Positions 44,741 through 53,200 of a stretch of 59,611 nt of DNA are shown piece after piece. A model generated the notes under the pieces. That model was not told where the DNA came from. It saw nothing but the letters and a program-made list of their open reading frames with translations, and ran no database searches. Made by a program: the position numbers and the translations under genes. Within the stretch, counting starts at the first letter, position 1; each line of letters begins with the position of its first letter. The DNA lies in NCBI RefSeq assembly GCF_000691865.1, contig NZ_JMIO01000014.1, positions 1-59,611 on the forward strand. The letters run 5' to 3'. The DNA comes from Methanoculleus sp. MH98A (GTDB lineage Archaea > Halobacteriota > Methanomicrobia > Methanomicrobiales > Methanoculleaceae).

Positions 44741-45187
44741 ATGCCTCTCCCCTTAAACGACAGGCAGTTTGCGTTCTGGAAACTCCGCCGCGGCGGTCTT
44801 GTAAACATCCAGATCGCGGACCGCTTCCGCATATCCCGCCAGGCGGTCTCGAAGGCGCTGCTTGCCATGGACCGCAAGGTCGAGGAGACGCTTCTCGAGA
44901 TGGCGCAGGCGAACCAGATCGAGGTCGAGCGCCTGAATGCTGAGATCGGCGTTCTCTTCGGGCGCTCCGTCCCCTTCAATGCGGCTGCGATCGTCTTCGT
45001 CTCGGCGGATCACGGGGTGCAGGTCTGGTACGAGCACGAGGGCGACTGCGGCACATGCCCCCGGTACGCCCGGTGCATCGAGCTCCTCTGGGGCTACGCG
45101 GACGAACTGGGGATCACGCTTGAAAAGACCGACGATCCGACACGGTTGGCCGACGAACTCTTTGCGAAACTCCGGGAGATGATATGA
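44741..45187 (+). CDS. HTH regulator with C-terminal cysteine motif
   Basis: 148 residues. Residues 5-45 form a helix-turn-helix (LNDRQFAFWKLRRGGLVNIQIADRFRISRQAVSKAL), similar in style to Tfx/LuxR-type domains of methanogens. The C-terminal half contains CGTCPRYARCIELLWGYADELG, a cysteine trio that may bind metal. It is probably an autoregulator acting at the inverted repeat 44719-44738. Its stop overlaps the start of a DUF1673-like gene, so regulator and membrane proteins are made together. Confidence 0.75.
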   Translation: MPLPLNDRQFAFWKLRRGGLVNIQIADRFRISRQAVSKALLAMDRKVEETLLEMAQANQIEVERLNAEIGVLFGRSVPFNAAAIVFVSADHGVQVWYEHEGDCGTCPRYARCIELLWGYADELGITLEKTDDPTRLADELFAKLREMI

Positions 45188-45789
45188 TGCCTCTTATGGA
45201 GACGATACGGGCGTATCTCGGATGGTGCCCCCTGCAGGCGTCGATGCGGACGGATCTCAAGGTGCATCCGTCGACGGCCGTAGCGGCGGGCGGGCGTGAC
45301 TGCGTCCCCCGGACCGAACCCGGGTGGTGGAGCCGCCACCACAACCAGCTGCTCGTCGCGGCAATAGCCTTCTCCGCGGCGGCAGCGGCGCTCTTTATCC
45401 TGTTCGAGGATGCTTCAGGGCACCTCGCCATGTGGACGGGTCTTGCCGTCGGGGTAGGGGCGCTCCTCGGCTCTCTGCTCAGTTACCGCTCCCGGTATGC
45501 GCGGGTTGCCGCCGGCGAGTTCCACAGGGACAACATGACCCGGAGACAGCGCATTGTTCAGTACCTGAGAGCGCCGGTGATCTCCGTTCTCGTCGTCGCC
45601 GGTATGGCGTATCTTGTTCTGGGCGGGATGTTCGACCGGATTCTCGGGCTCATGCTGGGCATGTGTCTCATCTGCTGGACCTGGTACGGCCTCACGATCC
45701 TCTGGGAGCGCCGGCACCGGGCGATCATGATCGCGGAGTGGGGGTCGGTGTATACCGTGGATGCGGCAACAGAGGGTGAACGCGTATGA
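45184..45789 (+). CDS. DUF1673-like membrane protein
   Basis: 201 residues. The opening ETIRAYLGWCPL matches the start of the methanogen family DUF1673. Two pairs of hydrophobic segments follow (about 55-73 and 80-97; 130-147 and 150-170), separated by a basic stretch (SRYARVAAGEFHRDNMTRRQRIVQYLR). The end is cytosolic and acidic. Function is unknown. It overlaps both the HTH gene upstream and its paralogue downstream by a few bases, so all three form one operon. Confidence 0.68.
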   Translation: MMPLMETIRAYLGWCPLQASMRTDLKVHPSTAVAAGGRDCVPRTEPGWWSRHHNQLLVAAIAFSAAAAALFILFEDASGHLAMWTGLAVGVGALLGSLLSYRSRYARVAAGEFHRDNMTRRQRIVQYLRAPVISVLVVAGMAYLVLGGMFDRILGLMLGMCLICWTWYGLTILWERRHRAIMIAEWGSVYTVDAATEGERV

Positions 45790-46529
45790 TGAAGTTCTCC
45801 GAGACGATACGGAGATGGATGGGCTGGTGCCCGAACGCCGCCGCTGCCGGAGCCTGCCGGCGGCGGTATGCCGCGCCGGACGATGAGATTGGGCTCGGGA
45901 CGGCGGCAGACGACAGCCGGGAGGTGGTGGAGGACGTGTTCGTGGAGTATACCAGTCCTCGCTTCTTTGTGCTGATGCCGTTTGCCGTCCTCGTTTTCCT
46001 CCTCCTCTTCGTGATATCCGTCCTGATCCCCTCCCTGTGGCCGGGGCTCATCTTTACCTTCATGGCTGTTTCCCTTCTGGCGTGGGCCGCATGGCGCATC
46101 TACTTCGATCCCTATCGAGCCGTGATAAAATTCTCCGGGAACTCCGTCATCGTCCGGAGACCGCGTTCCCGGCCCCTCGTCTTTGGAAAAGATACGGTAA
46201 GGTCGGTCGAGGTGAAACGACCCTACCTCTCTATACCCCGCTGGGCGTCCGCACTGCTCCTGGTACTCATGACTGCAGCGATATTCTTTGCCGGCGTAGG
46301 GAACTGGTTGATGCGCTATTTCGGCGACCAGGCCTTCAACCCCTATTTCGGCTTTCAGATTCTCCTGGCGGTCGGCTGGATGGCATTCATGCTGGAGTTG
46401 CTCTATCGTGGCCTGGTCAGCCTGCGGTATCCCGGCCGCGTCTGGGTGAGGCTGGAGCCCGCCGGGTTCCTCAACATCTACGCGGACGACCCGGAGAGGG
46501 TTGCCGCGCTGCTCGGTTCCCCGCAATGA
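45786..46529 (+). CDS. DUF1673-like membrane protein, paralogue
   Basis: 247 residues, start ATG at 45786 overlapping the previous stop. It opens with SETIRRWMGWCPNA, the same signature as its neighbour, followed by a cysteine-containing linker. Two helix pairs (about 62-80 and 85-102; 156-176 and 192-215) flank a soluble beta-rich stretch (YRAVIKFSGNSVIVRRPRSRPLVFGKDTVRSVEVKRPYL), which resembles a PH-like fold and is missing from the shorter paralogue. Probably a membrane partner of it; function unknown. Confidence 0.68.
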   Translation: MMKFSETIRRWMGWCPNAAAAGACRRRYAAPDDEIGLGTAADDSREVVEDVFVEYTSPRFFVLMPFAVLVFLLLFVISVLIPSLWPGLIFTFMAVSLLAWAAWRIYFDPYRAVIKFSGNSVIVRRPRSRPLVFGKDTVRSVEVKRPYLSIPRWASALLLVLMTAAIFFAGVGNWLMRYFGDQAFNPYFGFQILLAVGWMAFMLELLYRGLVSLRYPGRVWVRLEPAGFLNIYADDPERVAALLGSPQ

Positions 46530-46631
46530 TGGTGCATACCTTTTGACGAGAACCGTCCAACATACAGAGCGACATCCAATGAAGTCCTCTGTACCGAACA
46601 CCCTCCTGCAACCCCCGACGGAGCAGCCGGC

Positions 46632-47450
46632 ATGACCGATAGTTCCGCCGGCGCTCACCCACCTTCCCCGCCGCTCGTCGAGTTCCGAAACGTCAGCGTC
46701 GTCCGGGACGGCCACAGACTCCTCGACTCTGTATCGCTCACGATCCGCGAGGGGGAGCATATCGCCATCCTCGGCCCGAACGGTGCCGGGAAGTCGTCGC
46801 TCATCCGCGCGATCACCCGCGAGTACTACCCCTCCTCGCCGGGCCCGGACGTCACGTTCCGGTTCCGGGGGCGGGAGACCTGGGACGCCTTCGATCTTCG
46901 GTCGCACATCGGGCTTGTCTCCGGCGACCTCCAGCACACCTTCACCCGGAGCATATCGGGCCGCGAGGTCGTGCTCTCGGGGTTCTTCTCGAGCGTCGGG
47001 CTCTTCCTCTCCCACGAAGTCACCTCTGCGATGGAGCACAAGACCGACGAGATCCTCGAGTTCCTCGAGGTCGCCCACCTCGCCGACCGCCCGATGACGG
47101 AGATCTCCTCTGGCGAGGCACGCAGGCTCCTGATCGGGCGGGCGCTTGTCCACGACCCCGGCACCCTCGTCCTCGACGAGCCCACGAACAGCCTTGATTT
47201 GCACGCGCTCCACACCTTCCGTAAGACGCTCCGAAAGATCGCACGATCGGGCACCGGCATTATCCTGGTGACCCACAACCTCCACGACATCATCCCCGAG
47301 ATCTCCCGCGTCGTCCTGATGCGGGACGGCGCCGTCAGGATGGACGGCAAGAAGGCGGAAGTCCTGACCGATGGGGCCGTCGGTGACCTCTTCCGCGTCC
47401 CGGTCCGCGTCCGGGAGGAGGACGGCTACTACTACGCAACGGGATACTGA
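46632..47450 (+). CDS. ABC transporter ATP-binding protein without adjacent permease
   Basis: 272 residues. Walker A GPNGAGKSS, signature EISSGEARRL (an altered LSGGQ), Walker B TLVLDEPTN and the switch His in LVTHNLHD are all present. The overall form recalls ModF/YnjD-like ATPases. No membrane or binding-protein gene adjoins, so it is an orphan subunit or acts on a non-transport target. It lies about 100 bases after the DUF1673 operon on the same strand; a functional link with those membrane proteins is possible but unsupported. Confidence 0.85.
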   Translation: MTDSSAGAHPPSPPLVEFRNVSVVRDGHRLLDSVSLTIREGEHIAILGPNGAGKSSLIRAITREYYPSSPGPDVTFRFRGRETWDAFDLRSHIGLVSGDLQHTFTRSISGREVVLSGFFSSVGLFLSHEVTSAMEHKTDEILEFLEVAHLADRPMTEISSGEARRLLIGRALVHDPGTLVLDEPTNSLDLHALHTFRKTLRKIARSGTGIILVTHNLHDIIPEISRVVLMRDGAVRMDGKKAEVLTDGAVGDLFRVPVRVREEDGYYYATGY

Positions 47451-47573
47451 AAGACCCCCTGAAACCTCATTTTCCAATCGACACAACGCTTAAGACCGGT
47501 GACGATCTCTCCCGCCGCCTATACCCCGGCACCTCCGTGCAGGGAACGGGGAACCTGAGAGGGGAGAGAAATC

Positions 47574-48590
47574 ATGGTCGAGATTGGCTACAAACTTTTC
47601 ACCGAGTCGCACAGTGCGCCTGAACTGGTGAACTACGCAAGACTGGCCGAGGATGCCGGCTTCTCGTTTCTGAGCATCAGCGATCATTACCTCCCGTGGA
47701 TCTCGAACCACGGGCGCGCCGGGTTCGCCTGGTGCACCATCGGCGGGGTATCGCAGGCCACCTCGCGGGTCAGGGTCTCCACCGGCGTGACCTGCCCGCT
47801 GATACGTTACCACCCGGCGATCGTCGCGCAGGCCGCCGCAACCGCCGCCACGATGATGCCGGGAAGATTCGAACTCGGGCTCGGGACGGGCGAGAGCCTG
47901 AACGAACACGTCGTCAGCGGCGTCTTTCCGACATCCGAGCCGGTGCGGCTCGATATGCTCCGCGAGGCGGTGAACATCATCCGGCTGCTCTGGAGGGGCG
48001 GGATGCAGGACTACTCCGGCGTCTACTACACCCTCGATAACGCGCAGATCTACGAACTGCCGCGGGAGCTCCCGCAGATCCGCATCTCGGCACAAGGCCC
48101 GATCTCGGCGGAGGTTGCCGGCGAGATCGGCGACGCGCTCATCCACTTCGAGCAGAAGCCGGAGGAGGTCATCGAGACGTTCCGCGCTTCGGGCGGCGAG
48201 GGCAAGTCGTGCATGATCGAGACCGTGGTCTGCTACGGCCGAAGCGTTGAGGAGGCGAAGCGCACGGCATACGAGTGGTTCCCCGTGGCAGCGAACAAGG
48301 GGGAGTTGAACTGGATCGTTCCCACCCCGACGCAGTTTGAGCAGTTGCAGCAGATGGTGACGCCGGACGATGTTGCAAAGAACGTCCTCTGCGGCCCCGA
48401 CCCGCAGAAGATCATCGAGAAGGTGGGCAAATTCGTCGATATGGGCTATGACAGCGTCCTGCTGCACCAGGTCGGCCCGGAACAGAAGGAGTTCATCAAC
48501 CTCGCGCACGACGTCATCCTGCCGGAGTTCGGGATCAAGCCTCCCCGGCCCGAGTCGGGGGGCAGGATGGTCCCCGGCCCCGCACGGTGA
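47574..48590 (+). CDS. F420-dependent oxidoreductase, G6PDH-family (TIGR03557-like)
   Basis: 338 residues, a luciferase-like TIM-barrel. It begins with VEIGYKLFTESHSAPELVNYARLAEDAGFSF, contains SISDHYLPWIS, TGVTCPLIRYHPAIVAQAAATAATMMPGRFELGLGTGESLNEHV and ends with KVGKFVDMGYDSVLLHQVGPEQ. These are the marks of the family named after F420-dependent glucose-6-phosphate dehydrogenase, which uses deazaflavin F420, a cofactor methanogens make. The true substrate in methanogens is unknown. A GGGGAGAG site precedes the ATG. T runs downstream (48609-48614) suggest termination. Confidence 0.88.
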   Translation: MVEIGYKLFTESHSAPELVNYARLAEDAGFSFLSISDHYLPWISNHGRAGFAWCTIGGVSQATSRVRVSTGVTCPLIRYHPAIVAQAAATAATMMPGRFELGLGTGESLNEHVVSGVFPTSEPVRLDMLREAVNIIRLLWRGGMQDYSGVYYTLDNAQIYELPRELPQIRISAQGPISAEVAGEIGDALIHFEQKPEEVIETFRASGGEGKSCMIETVVCYGRSVEEAKRTAYEWFPVAANKGELNWIVPTPTQFEQLQQMVTPDDVAKNVLCGPDPQKIIEKVGKFVDMGYDSVLLHQVGPEQKEFINLAHDVILPEFGIKPPRPESGGRMVPGPAR

Positions 48591-48646
48591 GACGGAGGCC
48601 GGTGAATCTTTTTTACGGTCGCTGCCACGCCCCGGGCCTGGCAGTG

Positions 48647-48796
48647 CTACCGGCGTGTCCTTTTTCCGAAGTACCACCCGATGATCGCACCGACTGCGGT
48701 TCCCGCAACCACGCCGGGCAGCCCGGCGAGCACCAGTCCCGCGATCATCCCGAGCGCCGCTCCGACTCCGGCATACCCGCCTGCAACATCTGGCAT
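48647..48796 (-). CDS. small glycine-zipper membrane protein
   Basis: 49 residues from the ATG at 48796, about 26 bases after a gttacttacgg box; a longer start at 48847 would put the promoter inside the gene. It is almost entirely hydrophobic with glycine at regular spacing (GVGAALGMIAGLVLAGLPGVVAGTAVGAIIGWYFG) and ends in KRTRR. Two helices with a loop are likely. Such glycine-zipper peptides often form membrane oligomers. The role is unknown. Confidence 0.55.
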   Translation of the reverse strand: MPDVAGGYAGVGAALGMIAGLVLAGLPGVVAGTAVGAIIGWYFGKRTRR

Positions 48797-48876
48797 TCCT
48801 ATCCGGTCTGCCCCTCCGCCGTAAGTAACCGCCGGGACAGCACTCAAGAAGCCGGCGCAGCATCCCGTTTGCCAGG

Positions 48877-49125
48877 ATGACGGAGGATGCCAGCACCATG
48901 TTCGTCCGGGGCCACATGACGGAGTTCGCCGGCCTGACCGGGCTTGATCTGCGGCGCTACCTCTGGACGGACGCTCTCATGCGGTACGTGCCGCTCGCGA
49001 AGACGATCGAGCAATTCTGGATGGACGATACCAACCGGAAAGCCGGCACCTGGGTGCAGAATGCGGAAATCAACATGGTGATGCTCGCGACCAGCCTGGC
49101 TCCCGGGGAGTTCCCGGCGGTTTGA
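48877..49125 (+). CDS. small hypothetical protein
   Basis: 82 residues from the ATG at 48877; the ATG at 48898 is an alternative with GGAGG before it. Third codon positions are mostly G or C, which supports coding. It contains several tryptophans and methionines (YLWTDALMRYVPLAKTIEQFWMDD) but no known motif. There is no signal peptide or membrane helix. It precedes a split-barrel protein gene by 76 bases. Function is unknown. Confidence 0.5.
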   Translation: MTEDASTMFVRGHMTEFAGLTGLDLRRYLWTDALMRYVPLAKTIEQFWMDDTNRKAGTWVQNAEINMVMLATSLAPGEFPAV

Positions 49126-49201
49126 GGGTATGGAAGAATCCCGTCACCCATACCCTTTTAAGCAGAAGGGATAATTCCGGGATCGACTGGAGGAGAGAAC
49201 C

Positions 49202-49621
49202 ATGCCATCCAGATTGGTGGATTACTTCAACAAACAGCCCAGGATCGGCCTTCTCAGCAGCGCAAACAAAGAGGGGAAGGTCGATGCGGCAATCTTCGGC
49301 TCGCCGATGATGCTCGACGAGAAGACCGTCGTCATGGGGCTCGGGGAGAACCGCACGTTTGAATACCTGCAGGAGAACCCGAACGCCGTCTACACGATCG
49401 TGGAGCAGGGAGAGACGATCATGGACTGGAAGGGGCTCCGGGTCTACCTGAAGATGAAGGAGTATGCAACTTCCGGGGAGACGCTGGAGACCTACAAGAA
49501 ACAGGTCGCCAAGGTCGCGGGCGAGGATGCGGCGGCGATGATCCACGCCTCGGTGACGTTCGAGGTCACTGAAATCCGCCCCCTCATTGATATGGGCCAG
49601 GGCTGGGAGAAGTCTATCTGA
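49202..49621 (+). CDS. pyridoxamine 5'-phosphate oxidase-like split-barrel protein
   Basis: 139 residues from the ATG at 49202, with GGAGGAGAG upstream. Segments PRIGLLSSANKEGKVDAAIFGSPMM, VVMGLGENRTFEYLQENPNAVYTIV and ITFEV-like VTFEVTEIRPL show the FMN/F420-binding split barrel. Residues 75-110 insert a helical region (RVYLKMKEYATSGETLETYKKQVAKVAGEDAAAMI) typical of methanogen members. It is cytosolic, and its ligand is unknown. A CGTGTC/GACACG hairpin about 55 bases past the stop could end transcription. Confidence 0.82.
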   Translation: MPSRLVDYFNKQPRIGLLSSANKEGKVDAAIFGSPMMLDEKTVVMGLGENRTFEYLQENPNAVYTIVEQGETIMDWKGLRVYLKMKEYATSGETLETYKKQVAKVAGEDAAAMIHASVTFEVTEIRPLIDMGQGWEKSI

Positions 49622-49673
49622 CCTCTCTGCCGGGGGGCCGTGCCCCTCCGTTCCTGCCGTCAGGCAATCGCTA

Positions 49674-49691
49674 ACCGTGTCTTCCGACACG
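49674..49691 (+). terminator. hairpin after the split-barrel gene
   Basis: CGTGTC and GACACG (about 49676-49691) form a six-base stem with loop TTCC. No strong T run follows. The rest of 49622-49909 shows no gene. Confidence 0.3.
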
Positions 49692-49909
49692 ATACCCGAC
49701 CGCTTACTGACCCGGTTATCGTGCTCCGCCCGGGAACAGGGGCAGGAACCCCTCACGCTCCCCGGCGGGAGAACGGGCCGGGTGGTGCGTCTCAAGCGAC
49801 TTCACAGCATGGGTCAGATCGCACGGCGAAGAGAGGCATCCGGGGAACCTGGAGAGGGTCCCCCGGATCCAACGATTCGCCCGAAGGCCCTGCCCGGGGC
49901 CGTGGACGA

Positions 49910-50659
49910 CTATACTGCAGTGTACCCGCCGTCGACGAGCAGGCTGGTTCCGGTTATGTTCGAAGCGTCATCGCTCGCCAGGAACGTGACGGCCTTCGCG
50001 ACCTCCATCGGCCGGCCCAGGCGCCCGATCGGGTGCAGTTTTTTCAGTTCCTCGTAGGCTTCCCGCGGAAGGGCCGCGAGCAGAGGCGTGTCTATATACC
50101 CGGGTGCAACAAAATTCGCACGGATCCCCTGCGCCGCGTAACTGGTGCCGAGCGTCCGGGTCAGCATCGCGACGCCCCCTTTGGCGGCGCCGTACGCTGT
50201 GACGCCCTGCTTGGCGACAAAACTATGTATGGATCCGGTATTCACGATGGCTCCTCCCTGGCCCTGTTTCAGCATCTGCTGGACGGCGTACTTGTCACAG
50301 AGGAAGATTCCCTTCAGGTTCACGTCGAGAACCCTGTCCCATTCTTCCGTCTCTACTTCGTGAGGGTCGCCCAGGCTCCCGACGCCGGAGTTGGCGACGA
50401 AGACGTCCAGTCTCCCGAAGGCCTCGACGGTCTTCGCGACGAGGTTCTTGACATCGTCTTCGACGGTGACGTCCGCCCGGATGAAGATCGCCTCTCCACC
50501 CGCTTCTTTTATCTCGTTAACGATCCTGGCGCCCTCTTTCTCGTTCCGGCCGGAGACAACGACCTTGCCGCCCTCGGCTGCCATGTCCTTCGCGCAGGCT
50601 TCACCGATACCGCTGGTGGATCCGGTGATAACACAGACTTTGTTTTCCATTCTTCCCAT
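49910..50659 (-). CDS. short-chain dehydrogenase/reductase
   Basis: 249 residues from the ATG at 50659, with AAGGAG upstream. The Rossmann glycine motif is TGSTSGIG, the NNAG-like motif reads VANSGVG, and the catalytic Ser (NTGSIHSF) and YxxxK (YGAAKGG) are present. The end LLVDGGYTAV is typical of 3-oxoacyl-ACP-reductase-like SDRs. It uses NAD(P)H on a small carbonyl or alcohol in the cytosol; the substrate cannot be predicted. A small, probably frameshifted gene lies directly upstream and may share its promoter. Confidence 0.85.
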   Translation of the reverse strand: MGRMENKVCVITGSTSGIGEACAKDMAAEGGKVVVSGRNEKEGARIVNEIKEAGGEAIFIRADVTVEDDVKNLVAKTVEAFGRLDVFVANSGVGSLGDPHEVETEEWDRVLDVNLKGIFLCDKYAVQQMLKQGQGGAIVNTGSIHSFVAKQGVTAYGAAKGGVAMLTRTLGTSYAAQGIRANFVAPGYIDTPLLAALPREAYEELKKLHPIGRLGRPMEVAKAVTFLASDDASNITGTSLLVDGGYTAV

Positions 50660-50839
50660 AATGGTTTCTCCTTGACGTTCTGTTCGAATGACGGTGCTGG
50701 CAGACGCGCTCCTGATCCTTGTCGAGGTAGGCGATCCGGATGCCACCGAAATGGCGCTTGTTCCTGATGTTAAGGTCGATTAAGAGCGGGGCGATCTTCT
50801 CGATGATGCTCGCGCGTTCGAGCGCGCCATGGCTACCAT
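50601..50839 (-). CDS. possible small gene hidden by one frameshift
   Basis: A TATA box (catataaat, 50851-50859) points to a transcript starting near 50830, at ATGs at 50839 and 50830. The frame from these ATGs stops after a few codons. One extra G in ATGGCG would join them to a 70-codon frame reading GALERASIIEKIAPLLIDLNIRN, then KRHFGGIRIAYLDKDQERVC. Its third positions are almost all G or C until the overlap with the short-chain dehydrogenase start. I do not recognise the family, and the last 20 codons may not be real. Confidence 0.4.
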
Positions 50840-50915
50840 CCCCCTCAACAATTTATATGATAATCGATCCGTCTGCCGCCCCATCCACCCCGGGGTTCGG
50901 GCAGCGTCTGCTCCC

Positions 50916-51887
50916 CTACTCCGAGAGGAACGGGAATATCCGCCGCAGGTCCTTATCGAGCGGTTTCTTTTTCTGCCAGGTTTCCTCAAGCGGAGTGTAC
51001 GTGAGGTTCCCGCCGATCTCTCCCACCATGCACCCGCTCCGGCCCTCCATCAGCGCCTCGACAGCGGCAAAACCGAGGAGGCTCCCGAGCACCCGGTCAC
51101 GCAGCGTCGGCGGCCCGCCCCGCTGGAGGTGGCCGAGGACGACGACGCGGGATTCGAAGTTGAGGCGCTCGCCGACCTCCCGTGCGATCGAAAAAGAGAT
51201 TCCCGGCGTCTTTCCCTCCGCCACCACCACGATCGCGCTCTTTTTGCCGATGGTAAACCCCCTCTCGATGCGATCGCTGATCCGGGCGACCGAGACCTCT
51301 TCTTCCGGGATGACCAGTTCCTCGGCGCCGCCGGCGATGCCGCTCTCGAGCGCCAGGAACCCGGCCGTCCGCCCCATCACCTCGATGAAGAAGAGGCGGT
51401 CGTGCGACCGGGCGGTATCGCGGATGCGGTCGATCGCCTCGACCGCACAGTTCGCCGCCGTATCGAACCCGATGCAGTAGTCGGTCCCGTAAACGTCGTT
51501 ATCGATGCTTGCCGGGACCCCCACGAGCGCCGCCGTATCCGCATCCGCAGCAAGCAGGCTTGCGCCGTGAAACGTTCCCTCGCCGCCGATCAGGACGATG
51601 CCGTCAAGCCCCATCCGGTCGATGGCCGCGGCCGCCCGAAGCCGGCCTTCCCGGGTGTAAAAGTCCCGGTTCCGGGAGGTCTCGAGGATGGTGCCGCCCA
51701 GGTGGATGGTGTTACGGATCGCCGAGCGGTCGAGCGGCACCGTGTCGCCGGCAATGAGCCCGGTATACCCCCGGCGTATCCCGACGACGGCAAGGTCGTT
51801 CGCGAGCGCGGTGCGCACCGCCGCCCGGATGCAGGCGTTCATTCCGGGAGCATCGCCCCCGCTTGTCAGGATACCGATGCGCTTCAT
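50916..51887 (-). CDS. pfkA: 6-phosphofructokinase, PfkA type
   Basis: 323 residues, the length of bacterial PfkA. It should phosphorylate fructose 6-phosphate. Motifs: GILTSGGDAPGMN, GGEGTFHGA (101-109), PASIDNDVYGTDYCIGFDTA with catalytic Asp129, EVMGRTAGFLAL and HLQRGG. Gly104 points to ATP rather than pyrophosphate as donor. Position 103 is Glu where bacterial enzymes usually have Asp, a ligand region for magnesium. Methanogens more often use ADP-dependent or no PFK, so bacterial origin is likely. The start overlaps pgk by four bases (ATGA). Confidence 0.9.
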   Translation of the reverse strand: MKRIGILTSGGDAPGMNACIRAAVRTALANDLAVVGIRRGYTGLIAGDTVPLDRSAIRNTIHLGGTILETSRNRDFYTREGRLRAAAAIDRMGLDGIVLIGGEGTFHGASLLAADADTAALVGVPASIDNDVYGTDYCIGFDTAANCAVEAIDRIRDTARSHDRLFFIEVMGRTAGFLALESGIAGGAEELVIPEEEVSVARISDRIERGFTIGKKSAIVVVAEGKTPGISFSIAREVGERLNFESRVVVLGHLQRGGPPTLRDRVLGSLLGFAAVEALMEGRSGCMVGEIGGNLTYTPLEETWQKKKPLDKDLRRIFPFLSE

Positions 51888-53095
51888 GGTGTCCCTGCAT
51901 CGTCGAGCGCCTCAAAACCCGGGAGCGGCTTACCCGCAAGCATGGCGAGGGCGGCTCCCCCGCCCGTCGAGACGTGGGTCATCTCGTCGGCAAGTCCGAA
52001 CCGTTGCACCGCATCCGTGGTCGAACCGCCGCCGATGACCGTGGTGCCGCGAAGGTTGGCGAGGGCCGCGGCGACCCGGCGGGTCCCTTCCGCAAACTCC
52101 GGGACCTCGAAGACCCCCATGGGGCCGTTCCAGACGACGGTTCGCGCACCGCCGAGTTCCCGGGTGAACTCGTCGGCAGCCTCCGGCCCGATATCGGCGA
52201 TGACCCTGCCGTCCGGGACCTCCGTCGCGGGCACAACCCGGGTCGGGGCGCCCGCTTCCAGCCTCTCCGTAACGACGAGGTCCCGGGGCAGGATGAGGCG
52301 GACGCCGCGTCTTGCGGCATTCTCCTCGACCCTTCTGACGTCGTTCAGGCGGTCGATCTCGACGTGCGACGCCCCGGTCCGGCAGCCCCGGCTCGCAAGG
52401 AACGTCGCCGCCATGCCTCCCCCGATGAGAAGGAGATCCACCCGTGAGATGACGTTATCGAGGACCTCCAGTTTGTCGCTCACCTTTGCCCCCCCGATCA
52501 CCGCGGCAAACGGCCGTTCGGGATCCTGCAGGATGCGCGTAAACGCGCTGACCTCTCGCTCCAGGAGGAGCCCGGCCACCGCCGGCAGGTGCTGTGGGAC
52601 GCCCACGACCGATGCGTGGGACCGGTGAGAGGCCCCGAAGGCGTCGTTGACGTAGACCTCGGCAAGATCGGCGAGTTTTTCTGAAAAAGAGGGGTCGTCA
52701 GCCCGCTCCTCCGGGTGGAACCTGAGGTTCTCGAGGAGAACGATATCCCCGTCGCTCATCGCCGCGACCGCGCTCTCCACCTCCGGCCCGATGCAGTCCC
52801 GGAGCGCGACGACCGGCCGGCCGAGCAGCTCTGAGAGCCGGTTTGCCACGAGGGCGAGGCGTAACCGCCCCTCGACCCGGCCTTTCGGCCGGCCCAGGTG
52901 GGAGCAGAGGATGACCCGTGCCTCCCGCTCGCAGAGGTAATTTATCGTCGGCAGGCTGGCCCGAATACGGGTATCGTCGGCGATTGCTCCTTCTTCATCG
53001 AGCGGCACGTTGAAGTCGGCACGGACGAGCACCCGTCTGCCCCTCACGTCGATCTCCCTGACTGTCTTCTTCCGTCTTGGTATCACGTTCTGCAT
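51884..53095 (-). CDS. pgk: phosphoglycerate kinase, bacterial type
   Basis: 403 residues. Motifs are complete: VLVRADFNVPL, DDTRIRASLPTI, SHLGRPKG, VLLENLRFHPEE, VNDAFGASHRSHAS, IGGAKVSDK, VVWNGPMGVFE and IGGGSTTDAVQRFG. It interconverts 1,3-bisphosphoglycerate and 3-phosphoglycerate with ADP/ATP in the cytosol. Sequence style and length resemble bacterial enzymes more than the usual methanogen Pgk, so it may be a second, acquired copy. It is first in a two-gene operon with pfkA. Confidence 0.93.
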   Translation of the reverse strand: MQNVIPRRKKTVREIDVRGRRVLVRADFNVPLDEEGAIADDTRIRASLPTINYLCEREARVILCSHLGRPKGRVEGRLRLALVANRLSELLGRPVVALRDCIGPEVESAVAAMSDGDIVLLENLRFHPEERADDPSFSEKLADLAEVYVNDAFGASHRSHASVVGVPQHLPAVAGLLLEREVSAFTRILQDPERPFAAVIGGAKVSDKLEVLDNVISRVDLLLIGGGMAATFLASRGCRTGASHVEIDRLNDVRRVEENAARRGVRLILPRDLVVTERLEAGAPTRVVPATEVPDGRVIADIGPEAADEFTRELGGARTVVWNGPMGVFEVPEFAEGTRRVAAALANLRGTTVIGGGSTTDAVQRFGLADEMTHVSTGGGAALAMLAGKPLPGFEALDDAGTP

Positions 53096-53200
53096 ACCGG
53101 CATACCCCCGGAGCAGCGGAGAACGTGAGGGTTTCCATGTCGCGTGTGCGGGCGGCCGCGCCTCCCTCCGGCTCCCTCCTGTCTTTCGTTCTCCGCCGGA

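Noticed and set aside
45558-47486. 642-codon open frame on the minus strand
   Set aside because: It covers the DUF1673-like and ABC ATPase genes, which have clear motifs, ribosome sites and operon overlaps on the plus strand.
48647-48847. Longer 66-residue start for the glycine-zipper peptide
   Set aside because: The extra codons overlap a TATA-like box placed 26 bases before the ATG at 48796.
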